Origin: Dicyema japonicum
Taxonomy: Eukaryota; Dicyemida; Rhombozoa; Dicyemidae
Direction: 5' to 3'
NCBI GenBank assembly: GCA_011109175.1
Contig: RDEW01000023.1
Coordinates: forward strand, 862,468 to 926,467
DNA: 64,000 nucleotides
Shown: positions 50,590 to 63,405 of the stretch, piece after piece
How the letters are laid out: every line of letters starts with the position of its first letter
Position numbering within the stretch: position 1 is the stretch's first letter
Position numbers and translations under genes: made by a program
Notes under the pieces: generated by a model
Databases searched by the model: none
Seen by the model: only the letters and a program-made list of their open reading frames with translations
Told to the model about the DNA's origin: nothing

Positions 50590-52319
50590 GTGTGCTTATT
50601 AATAATAACTTTACTAACGTTGTTTTGGTGTGCTTATTATTAATAACAACGATCTACAAGAGCTATACTATTAAAAATTTGAAGAGGAGATCAAGACAGT
50701 TCGCACATCTATATAAACATAAAAGACGTCAATTCCTTACCATTCTCTAGCTTTTGATTACTCTGGAAATGTGTTTATACAGATCTCTATTACATTGAGA
50801 ATTGAGCCATCAAAATTTCTAACATGCTATACTCGTTCGACTTGACAAGGGTCAATAAGACTGAGAGACAAAGGCTTAGGTATCTTCCGAATTTGGCTAA
50901 TCGATTCTAACTTCATGCTTTCGTCTTTCTTTAGACAGTCTCTCAGTTTTTTGTTTAAGGATAGCTTAATTGCAGTTCTAATCTTTTTTCCGAGGTATAA
51001 GCACATATCACAAAAGAACCAGTCCTCGCATCAATAAAGTACTCCAAGAAACATGAGACTTGTTTTACAAATATTACTGAGTCTTACAAAAAATCGTAAT
51101 ACCATCTTAATTTGAAGAATACAAGTTATGGCTGTTGCATGACAAATCAGTATGGACGAGTTTATAATTATTATCTGATTCTTGTGGCTTAGTGATCGTT
51201 AAGTAGGATGACCCAAATCAAATATTTTATCACTATGTGTAGAATCTTGGTGTATATCTAGTATTACTAGTTCTATCTGTTTATGTAAGAAGGTCAACAG
51301 ATAAAAGATAGTCTCAATTTCTTCATCTTCGCAACAATTATATAGTAGAGTCGAGAGACTTAAATCAAAATTATTTCATTTATAAATATATACGATTCAA
51401 ATAAAAAGATTATATTTCAAATTAACTCGAAAAATATTGATATTTAAAAATGAAGTTTAAATACTATAATAAAATGTATTTATATAAAACGTGATATTGT
51501 ATTTTGATTTATCGTTTTGAACATGTAGTTTTGTTGTTCAAAAATATTAAAATATTAAAGTCATATTTTTTTGTTTGTGTACTTACATTTTTGAAAATTT
51601 TTAATTTATTCTTGGCAAAATGATTATTCATATTATTTCTTGGAAGATCGTCTGTATTATATCCCCTAAAGTATTATAAAAACTTACTTATTATTATTTA
51701 TTACAAATTCATAATGTGACATAATTTCACTGCTCTCGAAACTATAATAATAAAAATAAGTTTATACTAATAACGTGCTGATGAATACTTTGTAAATCGG
51801 ATATTTTCAATTTTTTCAAAATTATAAATTAAAAATTTGATTCTGTTTTTAGTTTTATCAAAAAAATCGTTTTTAAAAAAATTCTATTATATTAAGTAAT
51901 CAAAAACGTTGAATATTATTTCATATGAAGTTATTCGGATAAATGTATTTACATTATTGGTTATCTCATTATCTCTTTAAAAATTTAAATTTTTTTTGAC
52001 AAACCTTGTCGAATCGATAAAATTTGCAGATATTATTGTGAATGAATCAGTAATATAATAATTTCTATTGCTGGATTTAAGATATCTAAATCTTTCTATC
52101 AATGTTTATAGTAGTGTAATACATAATAAATATGAACATTTATTGGATCTGACATTACATTGTAGAGTTTATTGCATGTTAATATACGTCGAATTATACA
52201 AGCTTCCATAACCAACTATTTAAATAAAAAACTATAAATAATTTAATTTAATATAAATTATCAATTATTAGTTTATATTTTTAAATTCTTAAAAAAAGTT
52301 ATCACTTCTCCACGATATT

Positions 52320-54210
52320 TTTGGTTGAGGTTGATGACGCATCTCAAATTGCACTCATGTCTTTTTCACTCTTTCGAAACTCTCTGTTGACGCTAGCATC
52401 CTTCAAAGTTTGAGGAGTAAAGTCGTCGGTCAAAAAAAGACTATTCTGCCAGGATATGTTACGGTACAATATTACTAAGAGACGAAACTCCAAGAAGCAC
52501 TTAACGAACAAAATGCTGACCATGACCTTATCATTCTTCCTTCGGAATGTCATCAATACGAAATGGGATTTGCGGTGGATACCAGACTCCGGGAATATAT
52601 AAAAAGAATATTGAAAGTGAATGACAGAATTTGCGTAATTGAATTAGAAACTGGATCTAACTCTACAATTACAATTATAAATGTATATGCTCATACATTT
52701 CCAAAACTCTCTAAAACCCAACGGAACTGAAATATTTTAACAGTTCAATATCCACAACCCTTATGGTAATATCCACGAGGTATGTACTTTACATAAGTGG
52801 AGATTGGAACGCGAAAGTCGGAAAATGTGCGGAGAACTGAGCTTCATGGGTACCCATGGGTGAGGTCAGAAAAACATGTCTGAAGCAACTATGGCCAACT
52901 TTGTGATTAATAAACAATTATTCATTTGCAACACAGCATTCCAGCACGCTGCAAGGCTATCAAACCTGGACTGATGAACGCCGAGACTTAAATGGACATT
53001 TAATCAAAATATATAACCAATTGACTACATTCTGTGTGACAATCACAGAAACCTATTTTTAGATTCCAGAACATATGGATGGAACGCTAACATCGAGTGA
53101 TCATAAACTATTGGTAATCAAATTTCTCCTAAGAGAAATTTGGATTAACAGAGTCAAAACAGACACAGAGAACTTAGATACGCATTCGAATTCTAAAGAA
53201 ACATTCTTATCTACGTAAATAGCTATTCAGATAATATATCACAAACTATAGAATCGTTCAATCTCAATTTACTGCTGGAAGTTTAGGAATAAACTCGTTG
53301 AAAAATCAAGAAAATCCCAGAATATCACGAAACATAGCTACAGAACCTTGCAAATGAAGTAGGAATAGTACTAATACGTATATGCATCTGTAAAGATGCT
53401 ATCGCGAAGAAGTATTCTGCAAATCTAACAGTTCATGATGAACTAGGAAGAACATTTACAACAACCAGGAACCTACAGACACATAGCTAATCACTTAGAA
53501 AAATATTTCAATTTTTCTAAGAAGAATCACTTTATGCGTTTGATGGACTCCCCAGAAAGCTATCACAATTAAACCTTAACAGAATTTTAAAAACTGTGAC
53601 TAGACTAAACAACTCAACAGCCCAGGCCTAGATATGTTAATGCAGAGCTCATAAAATACGCTCATGAAGATTTTCTAAACTCATTACTTCATTCCAACAA
53701 AACATTTGAGGAATACTCCAGAATAAAATTGGAATCAGAAAATTAATCCTTTACATAAAACTGAAAAGGAAATAAAATAGCTAAACAGCTTTAGACCAAT
53801 CAAACATGACTGAGCAAAATTCTATCGTAATCGCTGTAGACAGAATAAAGCCCACTACGTTGATTTATCGAAGCTAGCCAAAGTGGGTTTGTATTTGGAA
53901 GATCAACTTCCGATGCCGTTGAGCCAAATGGATCTGTTCTTCATGCCAAAAATATAAAGATGAGTACATATAATGGGAATCGACTATCTAAGGCATTTGA
54001 GTCAATCAGTATATCAAGATAATACGAATATTACACCACTATCAAGGAAGATTGCATCAGAATAATTCGTTATCTATTCTCCTCCACTCAACTATTTTTC
54101 CAGCTCGGAAATCAGAATTCCAGAGTAATTAAGAACAAACAAAGGCACCCTCAAAGAGACGCCATATCCCCGTTATTATTCATCACAAATCTGAGGAAAT
54201 CCTACAATTG
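52320..54210 (+). pseudogene. LINE-D in unit 2
   Basis: Same endonuclease and RT pieces as unit 1. GDWNAKVGKC is intact near 52800 and the SDHKLLV block is intact near 53095. Frames after 52960 are scrambled by single-base losses. Confidence 0.6.
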
Positions 54211-54244
54211 CATAGCTGACAGATGGCTCAATTAATTGTTTGTG

Positions 54245-55117
54245 CAATTTATTTATTTAACCCCAAGACCACCAGGAAGATAGGTCAAAACTGACTAATT
54301 AGGTGATCCCAGCTTCCAGTAACATCCGAACTCTCTTCATTTGGTCTTCTGATGATCCAACCGCATTCCGATGCGTTTCTCTTCCTTCTGCAAAGGAATT
54401 CTATCGTGCACTTTTTTATTACCGACCGAAATCCTCTGCATGGCCACCTTTTCCTTGATTGGGTTTCCCAGTTCCTTTAGAAACGTAGAAATCCTTGCCA
54501 TTTTCAACGTTTCTTCATCAGAAACGATGACTCGAGAACGTTAAAGAGAGTCGAAAATTACACCAATGATCTTCTGGGTCCTCGTAAAAGGGATGGGTGT
54601 TTCCGATGGATATCTTGACTCCACCTTTAAATCTTCTGTCCGTAGTGAATAATGTGAACTGAGACTTGGATGCTGATACACATAACATATTTGAAGATGG
54701 CCAGTAACAACTCTTGTTAGGTGTGTCTGAACAGTTGCTACAGCCATGGTTGGAGATTTATTTCTTGCAGAGATAATTAAATCGTCCGCATAGGATAAAA
54801 ACATAGTGTCCTGATCATTGGTAGTAAGTAGGTCATGTAGAAATAGGTTGAAAAGGAGAGGAGATAAATCGGAGCCTTGCAGAACCCCATTGTAAAGTAG
54901 TCTTAATTTGAAGAGCTTTTGTCAATTCGGACCCTTCCGCGTCGTTCAGTTAAGAAGTTTTTCAGCCATAGCTTGATGTTTGGGTGTAAGTTCGAGTTAA
55001 AAATCTTTTGAGTTAGGAGTTTTCTCGGAACATATTCAAAGGCCTTCTGTATGTCGATGAATAGTAAGGCCGTCCGTAAGTGTGTTCTCATGTTGAAGCC
55101 GTAAGTAATAAACTGCA
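54245..55117 (-). pseudogene. LINE-B in unit 2
   Basis: RT frame split in two (54541-54804 and 54903-55091). YADDL is intact, and motif A (FIDIQKAFEY) is present. The end nearest the RT core truncates at the same base as in unit 1. Confidence 0.65.
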
Positions 55118-56854
55118 GTGTGCTTATTAATAATAACTTTACTAACGTTGTTTTGGTGTGCTTATTATTAATAACAACGATCTACAAGAGCTATACTATT
55201 AAAAATTTGAAGAGGAGATCAAGACAGTTCGCACATCTATATAAACATAAAAGACGTCAATTCCTTACCATTCTCTAGCTTTTGATTACTCTGGAAATGT
55301 GTTTATACAGATCTCTATTACATTGAGAATTGAGCCATCAAAATTTCTAACATGCTATACTTGTTCGACTTGACAAGGGTTAATAAGACTGAGAGACAAA
55401 GGCTTAGGTATCTTCCGAATTTGGCTAATCGATTCTAATTTCATGCTTTCGTCTTTCTTTAGACAGTCTCTCAGTTTTTGTTTAAGGATAGCTTAATTGC
55501 AGTTCTAATCTTTTTCCGAGTATAAGCAAATATCACAAAAGAACCAGTCCTCGCATCAATAAAGTACTCCAAGAAACATGAGACTTGTTTTACAAATATT
55601 ACTGAGTCTTACAAAAAATCGTAATACCATCTTAATTTGAAGAATACAAGTTATGGCTGTTGCATGACAAATCAGTATGGACGAGTTTATAATTATTATC
55701 TGATTCTTGTGGCTTAGTGATCGTTAAGTAGGATGACCCAAATCAAATATTTTATCACTATGGTAGAATCTTGGTGTATACTAGTATTACTATTCTATCT
55801 GTTATGTAAGAAGGTCAACAGATAAAAGATAGTCTCAATTTCTTCATCTTCGCAACAATTATAAAGTAGAGTCGAGAGACTTAAATCAAAATTATTTCAT
55901 TTATAAATATATACGATTCAAATAAAAAGATTGTATTTCAAATTAACTCGAAAAAATTGATACTTAAAAAATGAAGTTTAAATACTATAATAAAATGTAT
56001 TTATATAAAACGTGATATTGTATTTTGATTTATCGTTTTGAACATGTAGTTTTGTTGTTCAAAAATATTAAACATTAAAGTCATATTTTTTAGTTTGTGT
56101 ACTTACATTTTTGAAAATTTTAATTTATTCTTGGGAAAATGACTATTCCTATAATTTCTTGGAAGATCGTCTGTATTATATCCCCTAAAGTATTATAAAA
56201 ACTTGCTTATTATTATTTATTACAAATTCATAATGTGACATAATTTCACTACATTCTAAACTAAAATAAAAAAATAGGTTTATACTAATTACTTGGTAAT
56301 GAATACTCTGTAATTTGGATATTTTCAATTTTTTCAAAATTATAAATTAATAATTTTATTCTGTTTTTAGTTTTATCAATAAAATCGTTTTTTTTTAATT
56401 CTATAATATTAAGTAATTAAAAACGTCGAATATTATTTCGTATGAAGTTATTCGGATAAATGTATTTATACCTTTAGTTATCTCATTATCTCTAAAAATT
56501 TTAAATTTTTTGACAAACCTTGCTGAATCGCTAAAATTTGCAGATATTATTGTTAATGAATTAGTAATAAAATAATTTCTATTGCTGGATTTACAGATAT
56601 CTAAATCTTTCTATCAATGTTTATAGTAGTGTAATACATAATAAATATGAACATTTATTGGATCTGACATTAAATTGTTGAGTTTATTGCATGTTAATAT
56701 ACGTTGAATTATACAAGCTTCCATAACCAACTATTTAAATAAAAAACTATAAATAATTTAATTTATATAAATTATCAATTATTAGTTTATATTTTTAAAT
56801 TAAAAATATTAGAACAATTATACTTCCTTAAAAAAAGTTATCACTTCTCCACGA

Positions 56855-58771
56855 TATTTTTGGTTGAGGTTGATGACGCATCTCAAATTGCACTCATGTC
56901 TTTTTCACTCTTTCGAAACTCTCTGTTGACGCTAGCATCCTTCAACGTTCGAGGAGTAAAGTCGTCGGTCAAAAAAAGATTATTCTGCCAGGATCTGAAA
57001 CGGTACAATATTACTAAGAGACCAAACTCCAAGAAGCACTTAACGAACAAAATGCTGACCATGACCTTATCATTCTTCCTTCGGAATGTCATCAATACGA
57101 AATGGGATTTGCGGTGGATACCAGACTCCGGGAATATATAAAAGAATATTGAAAGTGAATGACAGAATTTGCGTAATTGAATTAGAAACTGGATCTAACT
57201 CTACAATTACAATTATAAATGTATATGCTCATACATTTCAAAAACTCTCTAAAACCCAACGGAACTGAAATATTTTAACAGTTCAATATCCACAACCCTT
57301 ATGGTAATATCCACGAGGTATGTACTTTACATAAGTGGAGATTGGAACGCGAAAGTCGGAAAATGTGCGGAGAACTGAGCTTCATGGATACCCATGGGTG
57401 AGGTCAGAAAAACATGTCTGAAGCAACTATGGCCAACTTTGTGATTAATAAACAATTATTCATTTGCAACACAGCATTTCAGCACGCTGCAAGGCATATC
57501 AAGACCTGGACTGATGAACGCCGAGACTTAAATGGACATTTAATCAAAATATATAACCAATTGACTACATTCTGTGTCGACAATCACAGAAAACCCTATT
57601 TTTAGATTCCAGAACATATGGATGGAACGCTAACATCGAGTGATCATAAACTATTGGTAATCAAATTTCTCCTAAAGAAGAAGATTTTGGATTAACAGAG
57701 TCAAAAACAGACACAGAGAACTTAGATACGCATTCGAATTCTAAAGAAACATTCTTATCTACGTAAATAGCTACTCAGATAATATATCACAAACTATAGA
57801 ATCGTTCAATCTCAATTTACCTGCTGGAAGTTTATGGAATAAACTCGTTGAAAAATAAAGAAAAAATCCCAGAATATCCACGAAACATAGCTACAGAACC
57901 TTGTAAATGAAGTAGGATAGTACTAACACGTATATGCATCTGTAAAGATGCTATCGCGAAAGAAGTATTCTGCAAATCTTACAGTTCATGATGAACTAGG
58001 AAGAATCATTTACAACAACCAGGAACCTACAGACACCATAGCTAATAACTTAGAAAAATATTTCAATTTTTATAAGAAGAATCACTTTATGCGTTTGATG
58101 GACTCCCCAGAAAGCTATCACCAATTAAAACTTAACAGAATTTTAAAAACTGTGACTAGACTAAAAAAACAGCCCAGAGATATGTTAATGCAGAGCTCAT
58201 AAAATACGCTCATGAAGATTTTCTAAACTCATTACTTACATTCCGAACAAAACATTTGAGGAATACTCCAGAATAAAATTGGAATCAGAAAATTAATCCC
58301 TTTACATAAAACTGAAAAAGAAATAAAATAGCTAAACAGCTTAAGACCAATCAAACATGACTGAGCAAAATTCTATCGTAATCGCTGTAGACAGAATAAA
58401 AGCCCTACTACGTTGATTTATCGAAGCTAACCAAAGTGGGTTTGTCTTTGGAAGATCAACTTCCGATGCCGTTTGGAGCCACAAATGGATCTGTTCTTCC
58501 TGCCAAAAATATAAAGATGAGTACCATATAATGGGAATCGACCTATCTAAGGCATTTGACTCAATCAGTATATCAAGATAATACAAATATTAACACCACT
58601 ATCAAGGAAGATTGCATCAGAATAATTCGTTATCTACTCTCCTCCACTCAACTATTTATCCAGCTCGGAAATCAGAATTCAAGAGTATTCGGAACAAAGA
58701 AGGGCACCCCTCAAGGAAAAGCCATATCTCCGGTATTATTCATCACATATCTGAAGGAAATCCTACTATTG
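56855..58771 (+). pseudogene. LINE-D in unit 3
   Basis: The best-preserved array copy for the RT start: MGIDLSKAFDSIS (motif A) near 58530-58570, IRIIRYLLSSTQLFIQLGNQ, then VFGTKKGTPQGKAISPVLFI (motif B, with K where D is usual). Endonuclease SDH intact near 57643. It stops before motif C. Confidence 0.65.
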
Positions 58772-58805
58772 CATAGCTGACAGATGGCTCAATTAATTGT
58801 TTGTG

Positions 58806-59693
58806 CAATTTATTTATTTAACCCCAAGACCACCAGGAAAGATAGGTCAAAACTGACTAATCATGTGATCCCAGCCTCCAGTAACATCCGAACTCTTTTC
58901 ATTTGGTCTTCTGATGATCCAACCGCATTCCGGATGCGTCTTCTCTTCCTTCTGCAAAGGAATTATATCGGCGTGCACTTTTTTATTACCGACCGAAATC
59001 CCTCTGCATGGGCCACCTTTTCCTTGATTGGGTTTCCCAGTTCCTTTTAGAAACGTAGGAAATCCTTGCCATTTTTCAACGTTTCTTCATCAGAAACGAG
59101 TGACTCGAGAACGTTAAAGAGAGTCGAAAATTACACCAATGATCTTCTGGCTCCTCGTAAAAGAGATGGGAGTGTTTCCGATGGATATCTTGATCCCACC
59201 TTAAAATCTTATGTCCGTAGTGAATAATGTGAACTGAGACTTGGATGCTGATACACATAACATATTTGAAGATGGCCAGTCACAACTCTGGTTAGGTGTG
59301 TCTGAACAGTTGCTACAGCCATGGTCGGAGATTTATTTCTTGCAGAGATAATTAGGTCGTCTGCATAGAATAAAAACATAGTGTCCTGATCATTGGTAGT
59401 AGCTAGGTCATGTAGAAAAAGGTTGAAAATAAGAGAAGATAAAGGGGAGCCTTGCAGAACCCCATTGTAAAGTAGTCTTAATTTTGAAAAAGTTTTGTCA
59501 ATTCGGACCCTTCCGCGTCGTCCAGTTAAGAAGTTTTCCAGCCATAGCTTGATGTTTGGGTGTAAGTTCGAGTTAAAAATCTTTTGAGTTAGGAGTTTCC
59601 TCGGAACATATTCAAAGGCCTTCTGTATGTCGATGAATACTAAGGCCGTCCGTAAGTGTGTTCTCATGTTGAAGCCGTAAGTAATAAACTGCG
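58806..59693 (-). pseudogene. LINE-B in unit 3
   Basis: 152-codon frame (59209-59667): FIDIQKAFEY, NGVLQGSPLSSLIFNLFLHD, then FLFYADDLIISARNKSP. The catalytic YADD is preserved. Confidence 0.65.
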
Positions 59694-61449
59694 GTGTGCT
59701 TATTAATAATAACTTTACTAACGTTGTTTTCCGGTCTGCTTATTATTAATAACAACGATCTACAAGAACTATACTATTAAAAATTTGAAGAGGAGATCAA
59801 GACAGTTCGCACATCTATATAAACATAAAAGACGTCAATTCCTTAACATTCTCTAGCTTTTGATTACTCTGGAAATGTGTTTATACAGATCTCTATTACA
59901 TTGAGAATTGAGCCATCAAAATTTCTAACATGCTATACTCGTTCGACTTGACAAGGGTCAATAAGACTGAGAGACAAAGGCTTAGGTATCTTCCGAATTT
60001 GGCTAATCGATTCTAACTTCATGCTTTCGTCTTTCTTTAGACAGTCTCTCAGTTTTTTGTTTAAGGATAGCTTAATTGCAGTTCTAATCTTTTTTCCGAG
60101 GTATAAGCACATATCACAAAAGAACCAGTCCTCGCATCAATAAAGTACTCCAAGAAACATGAGACTTGTTTTACAAATATTACTGAGTCTTACAAAAAAT
60201 CGTAATACCATCTTAATTTGAAGAATACAAGTTATGGCTGTTGCATGACAAATCAGTATGGACGAGTTTATAATTATTATCTGATTCTTGTGGCTTAGTG
60301 ATCGTTAAGTAGGATGACCCAAATCAAATATTTTATCACTATGGGTAGAATCTTGGTGTATACCTAGTATTACTAGTTCTATCTGTTTATGTAAGAAGGT
60401 CAACAGATAAAAGATAGTCTCAATTTCTTCATCTTCGCAACAATTATAAAGTAGAGTCGAGAGACTTAAATCAAAATTATTTCATTTATAAATATATACG
60501 ATTCAAATAAAAAGATTGTATTTCAAATTAACTCGAAAAATATTGATACTTATAAAATGAAGTTTAAATACTATAATAAAATGTATTTATATAAAACGTG
60601 ATATTGTATTTTGATTTATCGTTTTGAACATGTAGTTTTGTTGTTCAAAAATATTAAAACATTAAAGTCATATTTTTTTGTTTGTGTACTTACATTTTTA
60701 AAAATTTTTAATTTATTCTTGGCAAAATGATTATTCATATTATTTCTTGGAAGATCGTCTGTATTATATTCCCTAAAGTATTATAAAAACTTACTTATTA
60801 TTATTTATTACAAATTCATAATGTGACATAATTTCACTACTCTCGAAACTATAATAATAAAAATAAGTTTATACTAATAACGTGCTGATGAATACTTTGT
60901 AAATCGGATATTTTCAATTTTTTCAAAATTATAAATTAAAAATTTGATTCTGTTTTTAGTTTTATCAAAAAAATCGTTTTTAAAAAAATTCTATTATATT
61001 AAGTAATCAAAAACGTTGAATATTATTTCATATGAAGTTATTCGGATAAATGTATTTACATTATTGGTTATCTCATTATCTCTTTAAAAATTTAAATTTT
61101 TTTTGACAAACCTTGTCGAATCGATAAAATTTGCAGATATTATTGTGAATGAATCAGTAATATAATAATTTCTATTGCTGGATTTAAAGATATCTAAATC
61201 TTTCTATCAATGTTTATAGTAGTGTAATACATAATAAATATGAACATTTATTGGATCTGACATTACATTGTTGAGTTTATTGCATGTTAATATACGTTGA
61301 ATTATACAAGCTTCCATAACCAACTATTTAAATAAAAAACTATAAATAATTTAATTTAATATAAATTATCAATTATTAGTTTATATTTTTAAATTAAACA
61401 TATTAGAACAATTATACTTCCTTAAAAAAAGTTATCACTTCTCCACGAT

Positions 61450-63371
61450 ATTTTTGGTTGAGGTTGGTGACGCATCTCAAATTGCACTCATGTCTTTTTC
61501 ACTCTTTCGAAACTCTCTGTTGACGCTAGCATCCTTCAACGTTCGAGGAGTAAAGTCGTCGGTCAAAAAAAGACTATTCTGCCAGGATATGTTACGGTAC
61601 AATATTACTAAGAGACGAAACTCCAAGAAGCACTTAACGAACAAAATGCTGACCATGACCTTATCATTCTTCCTTCGGAATGTCATCAATACGAAATGGG
61701 ATTTGCGGTGGATACCAGACTCCGGGAATATATAAAAAGAATATTGAAAGTGAATGACAGAATTTGCGTAATTGAATTAGAAACTGGATCTAACTCTACA
61801 ATTACAATTATAAATGTATATGCTCATACATTTCCAAAACTCTCTAAAACCCAACGGAACTGAAATATTTTAACAGTTCAATATCCACAACCCTTATGGT
61901 AATATCCACGAGGTATGTACTTTACATAAGTGGAGATTGGAACGCGAAAGTCGGAAAATGTGCGGAGAACTGAGCTTCATGGGTACCCATGGGTGAGGTC
62001 AGAAAAACATGTCTGAAGCAACTATGGCCAACTTTGTGATTAATAAACAATTATTCATTTGCAACACAGCATTCCAGCACGCTGCAAGGCATATCAAGAA
62101 CTGGAACGCGCGAGACTTAAATGGACATTTAATCAAAATATATAACCAATTTGACTACATTCTGTGTCGACAATCACAGAAAACCCTATTTTTAGATTCC
62201 AGAACATATGGATGGAACGCTAACATCGAGTGATCATAAACTATTGGTAATCAAATTTCTCTAAAGAGAAGATTTTGGATTAACAGAGTCAAAAACAGAC
62301 ACAGAGAACTTAGATACGCATTCGAATTCTAAAGAAACATTCTTATCTACGTAAATAGCTATTCAGATAATATATCACAAACTATAGAATCGTTCAATCT
62401 CAATTTACCTGCTGGAAGTTTATGGAATAAACTCGTTGAAAAATAAAGAAAAAATCCCAGAATATCCACGAAACATTGCTACAGAACTTTGCAAATGAAG
62501 TAGGATAGTACTAACACGTATATGCATCTGTAAAGATGCTATCGCGAAAGAAGTATTCTGCAAATCTTACAGTTCATGATGAACTAGGAAGAATCATATA
62601 CAACACAACCAGGAACCTACAGACACCATAGCTAATCACTTAGAAAAATATTTCAATTTTAATAAGAAGAATCACTTTATGCGTTTGATGGAGTCGACAG
62701 AAAGCTATCACCAGAAAAAACCTTAACAGAAGTTTAAAAACTGTGACTAGACTAAACAACTTAACAGTCCTAGGTTTAATTTAAGTTAATGCAGAACTAA
62801 TAAATTACGCTCCTGAAACGTTTCTAAACTGATTAGTTACATTCCTAACAAAACATTTGAGGAATACAGCAGAATAACATCGAAATCGGAAAAATAATCC
62901 CCTTACATAAAACGGGGATGGAAAAAGGATAGCTAAACAGCTTAAGACCAATAAAACATGACTGAGCAAAATTCTATCGTAATCGCTCTGGACAGAATAA
63001 AAGCCCCACTACGTTGAATTATCGGAGCAATCCAAAGTAAATTTTCTCCGGAAGCTAAACTTCCGATGCTGTGTGGAGCCACAAATGGATGTGTGATTCA
63101 TGCCAAAAATATAAAGAGGAGTACCCCATAATGGGAATATACCTATCTAAGGCATTAGACTCAATCAGTATAGTCAAGATAATACGAATATTAACACCAC
63201 TATCAAGGAAGATTGCATCAGAATAATTCGTTATCTACTCTCCTCCACTCAACTATTTTTCCAGCTCGGAAATCAGAATTCCAGAGTATTCGGAACAAAG
63301 AAGGGCACCCCTCAAGGAGAAGCCCTATCCCCGGTATTATTCATCACAAATCTGAGGAAATCCTACAATTG
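61450..63371 (+). pseudogene. LINE-D in unit 4 (mosaic)
   Basis: The endonuclease part matches units 1-3 (GDWNAKVGKC and SDHKLLV intact). The segment around 62690-63190 carries variants shared with the inverted copy (ATCGAAATCGG, AAAACGGGGATGG, GGATGTGTG, ACCCCATAATGGG, AGTATAGTCAAGAT), then returns to array type with KKGTPQGEALSPVLFI. Confidence 0.6.
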
Positions 63372-63405
63372 CATAGCTGACAGATGGCTCAATTAATTGT
63401 TTGTT

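Larger units (their letters stand above)
50590..55117. repeat. tandem array unit 2 (about 4.5 kb)
   Basis: Same order as unit 1. It is about 70 nt shorter, largely through many one- or two-base losses between about 52960 and 54600, often at doubled letters (for example GGAGCCACAAATGG becomes GAGCCAAATGG). This pattern looks like unpolished long-read sequence. Confidence 0.9.
55118..59693. repeat. tandem array unit 3 (about 4.6 kb)
   Basis: Same order and breakpoints. Its spacer (56100-56600) is the most diverged of the four, with scattered substitutions and short indels, so units are not all recent identical copies. Confidence 0.9.
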
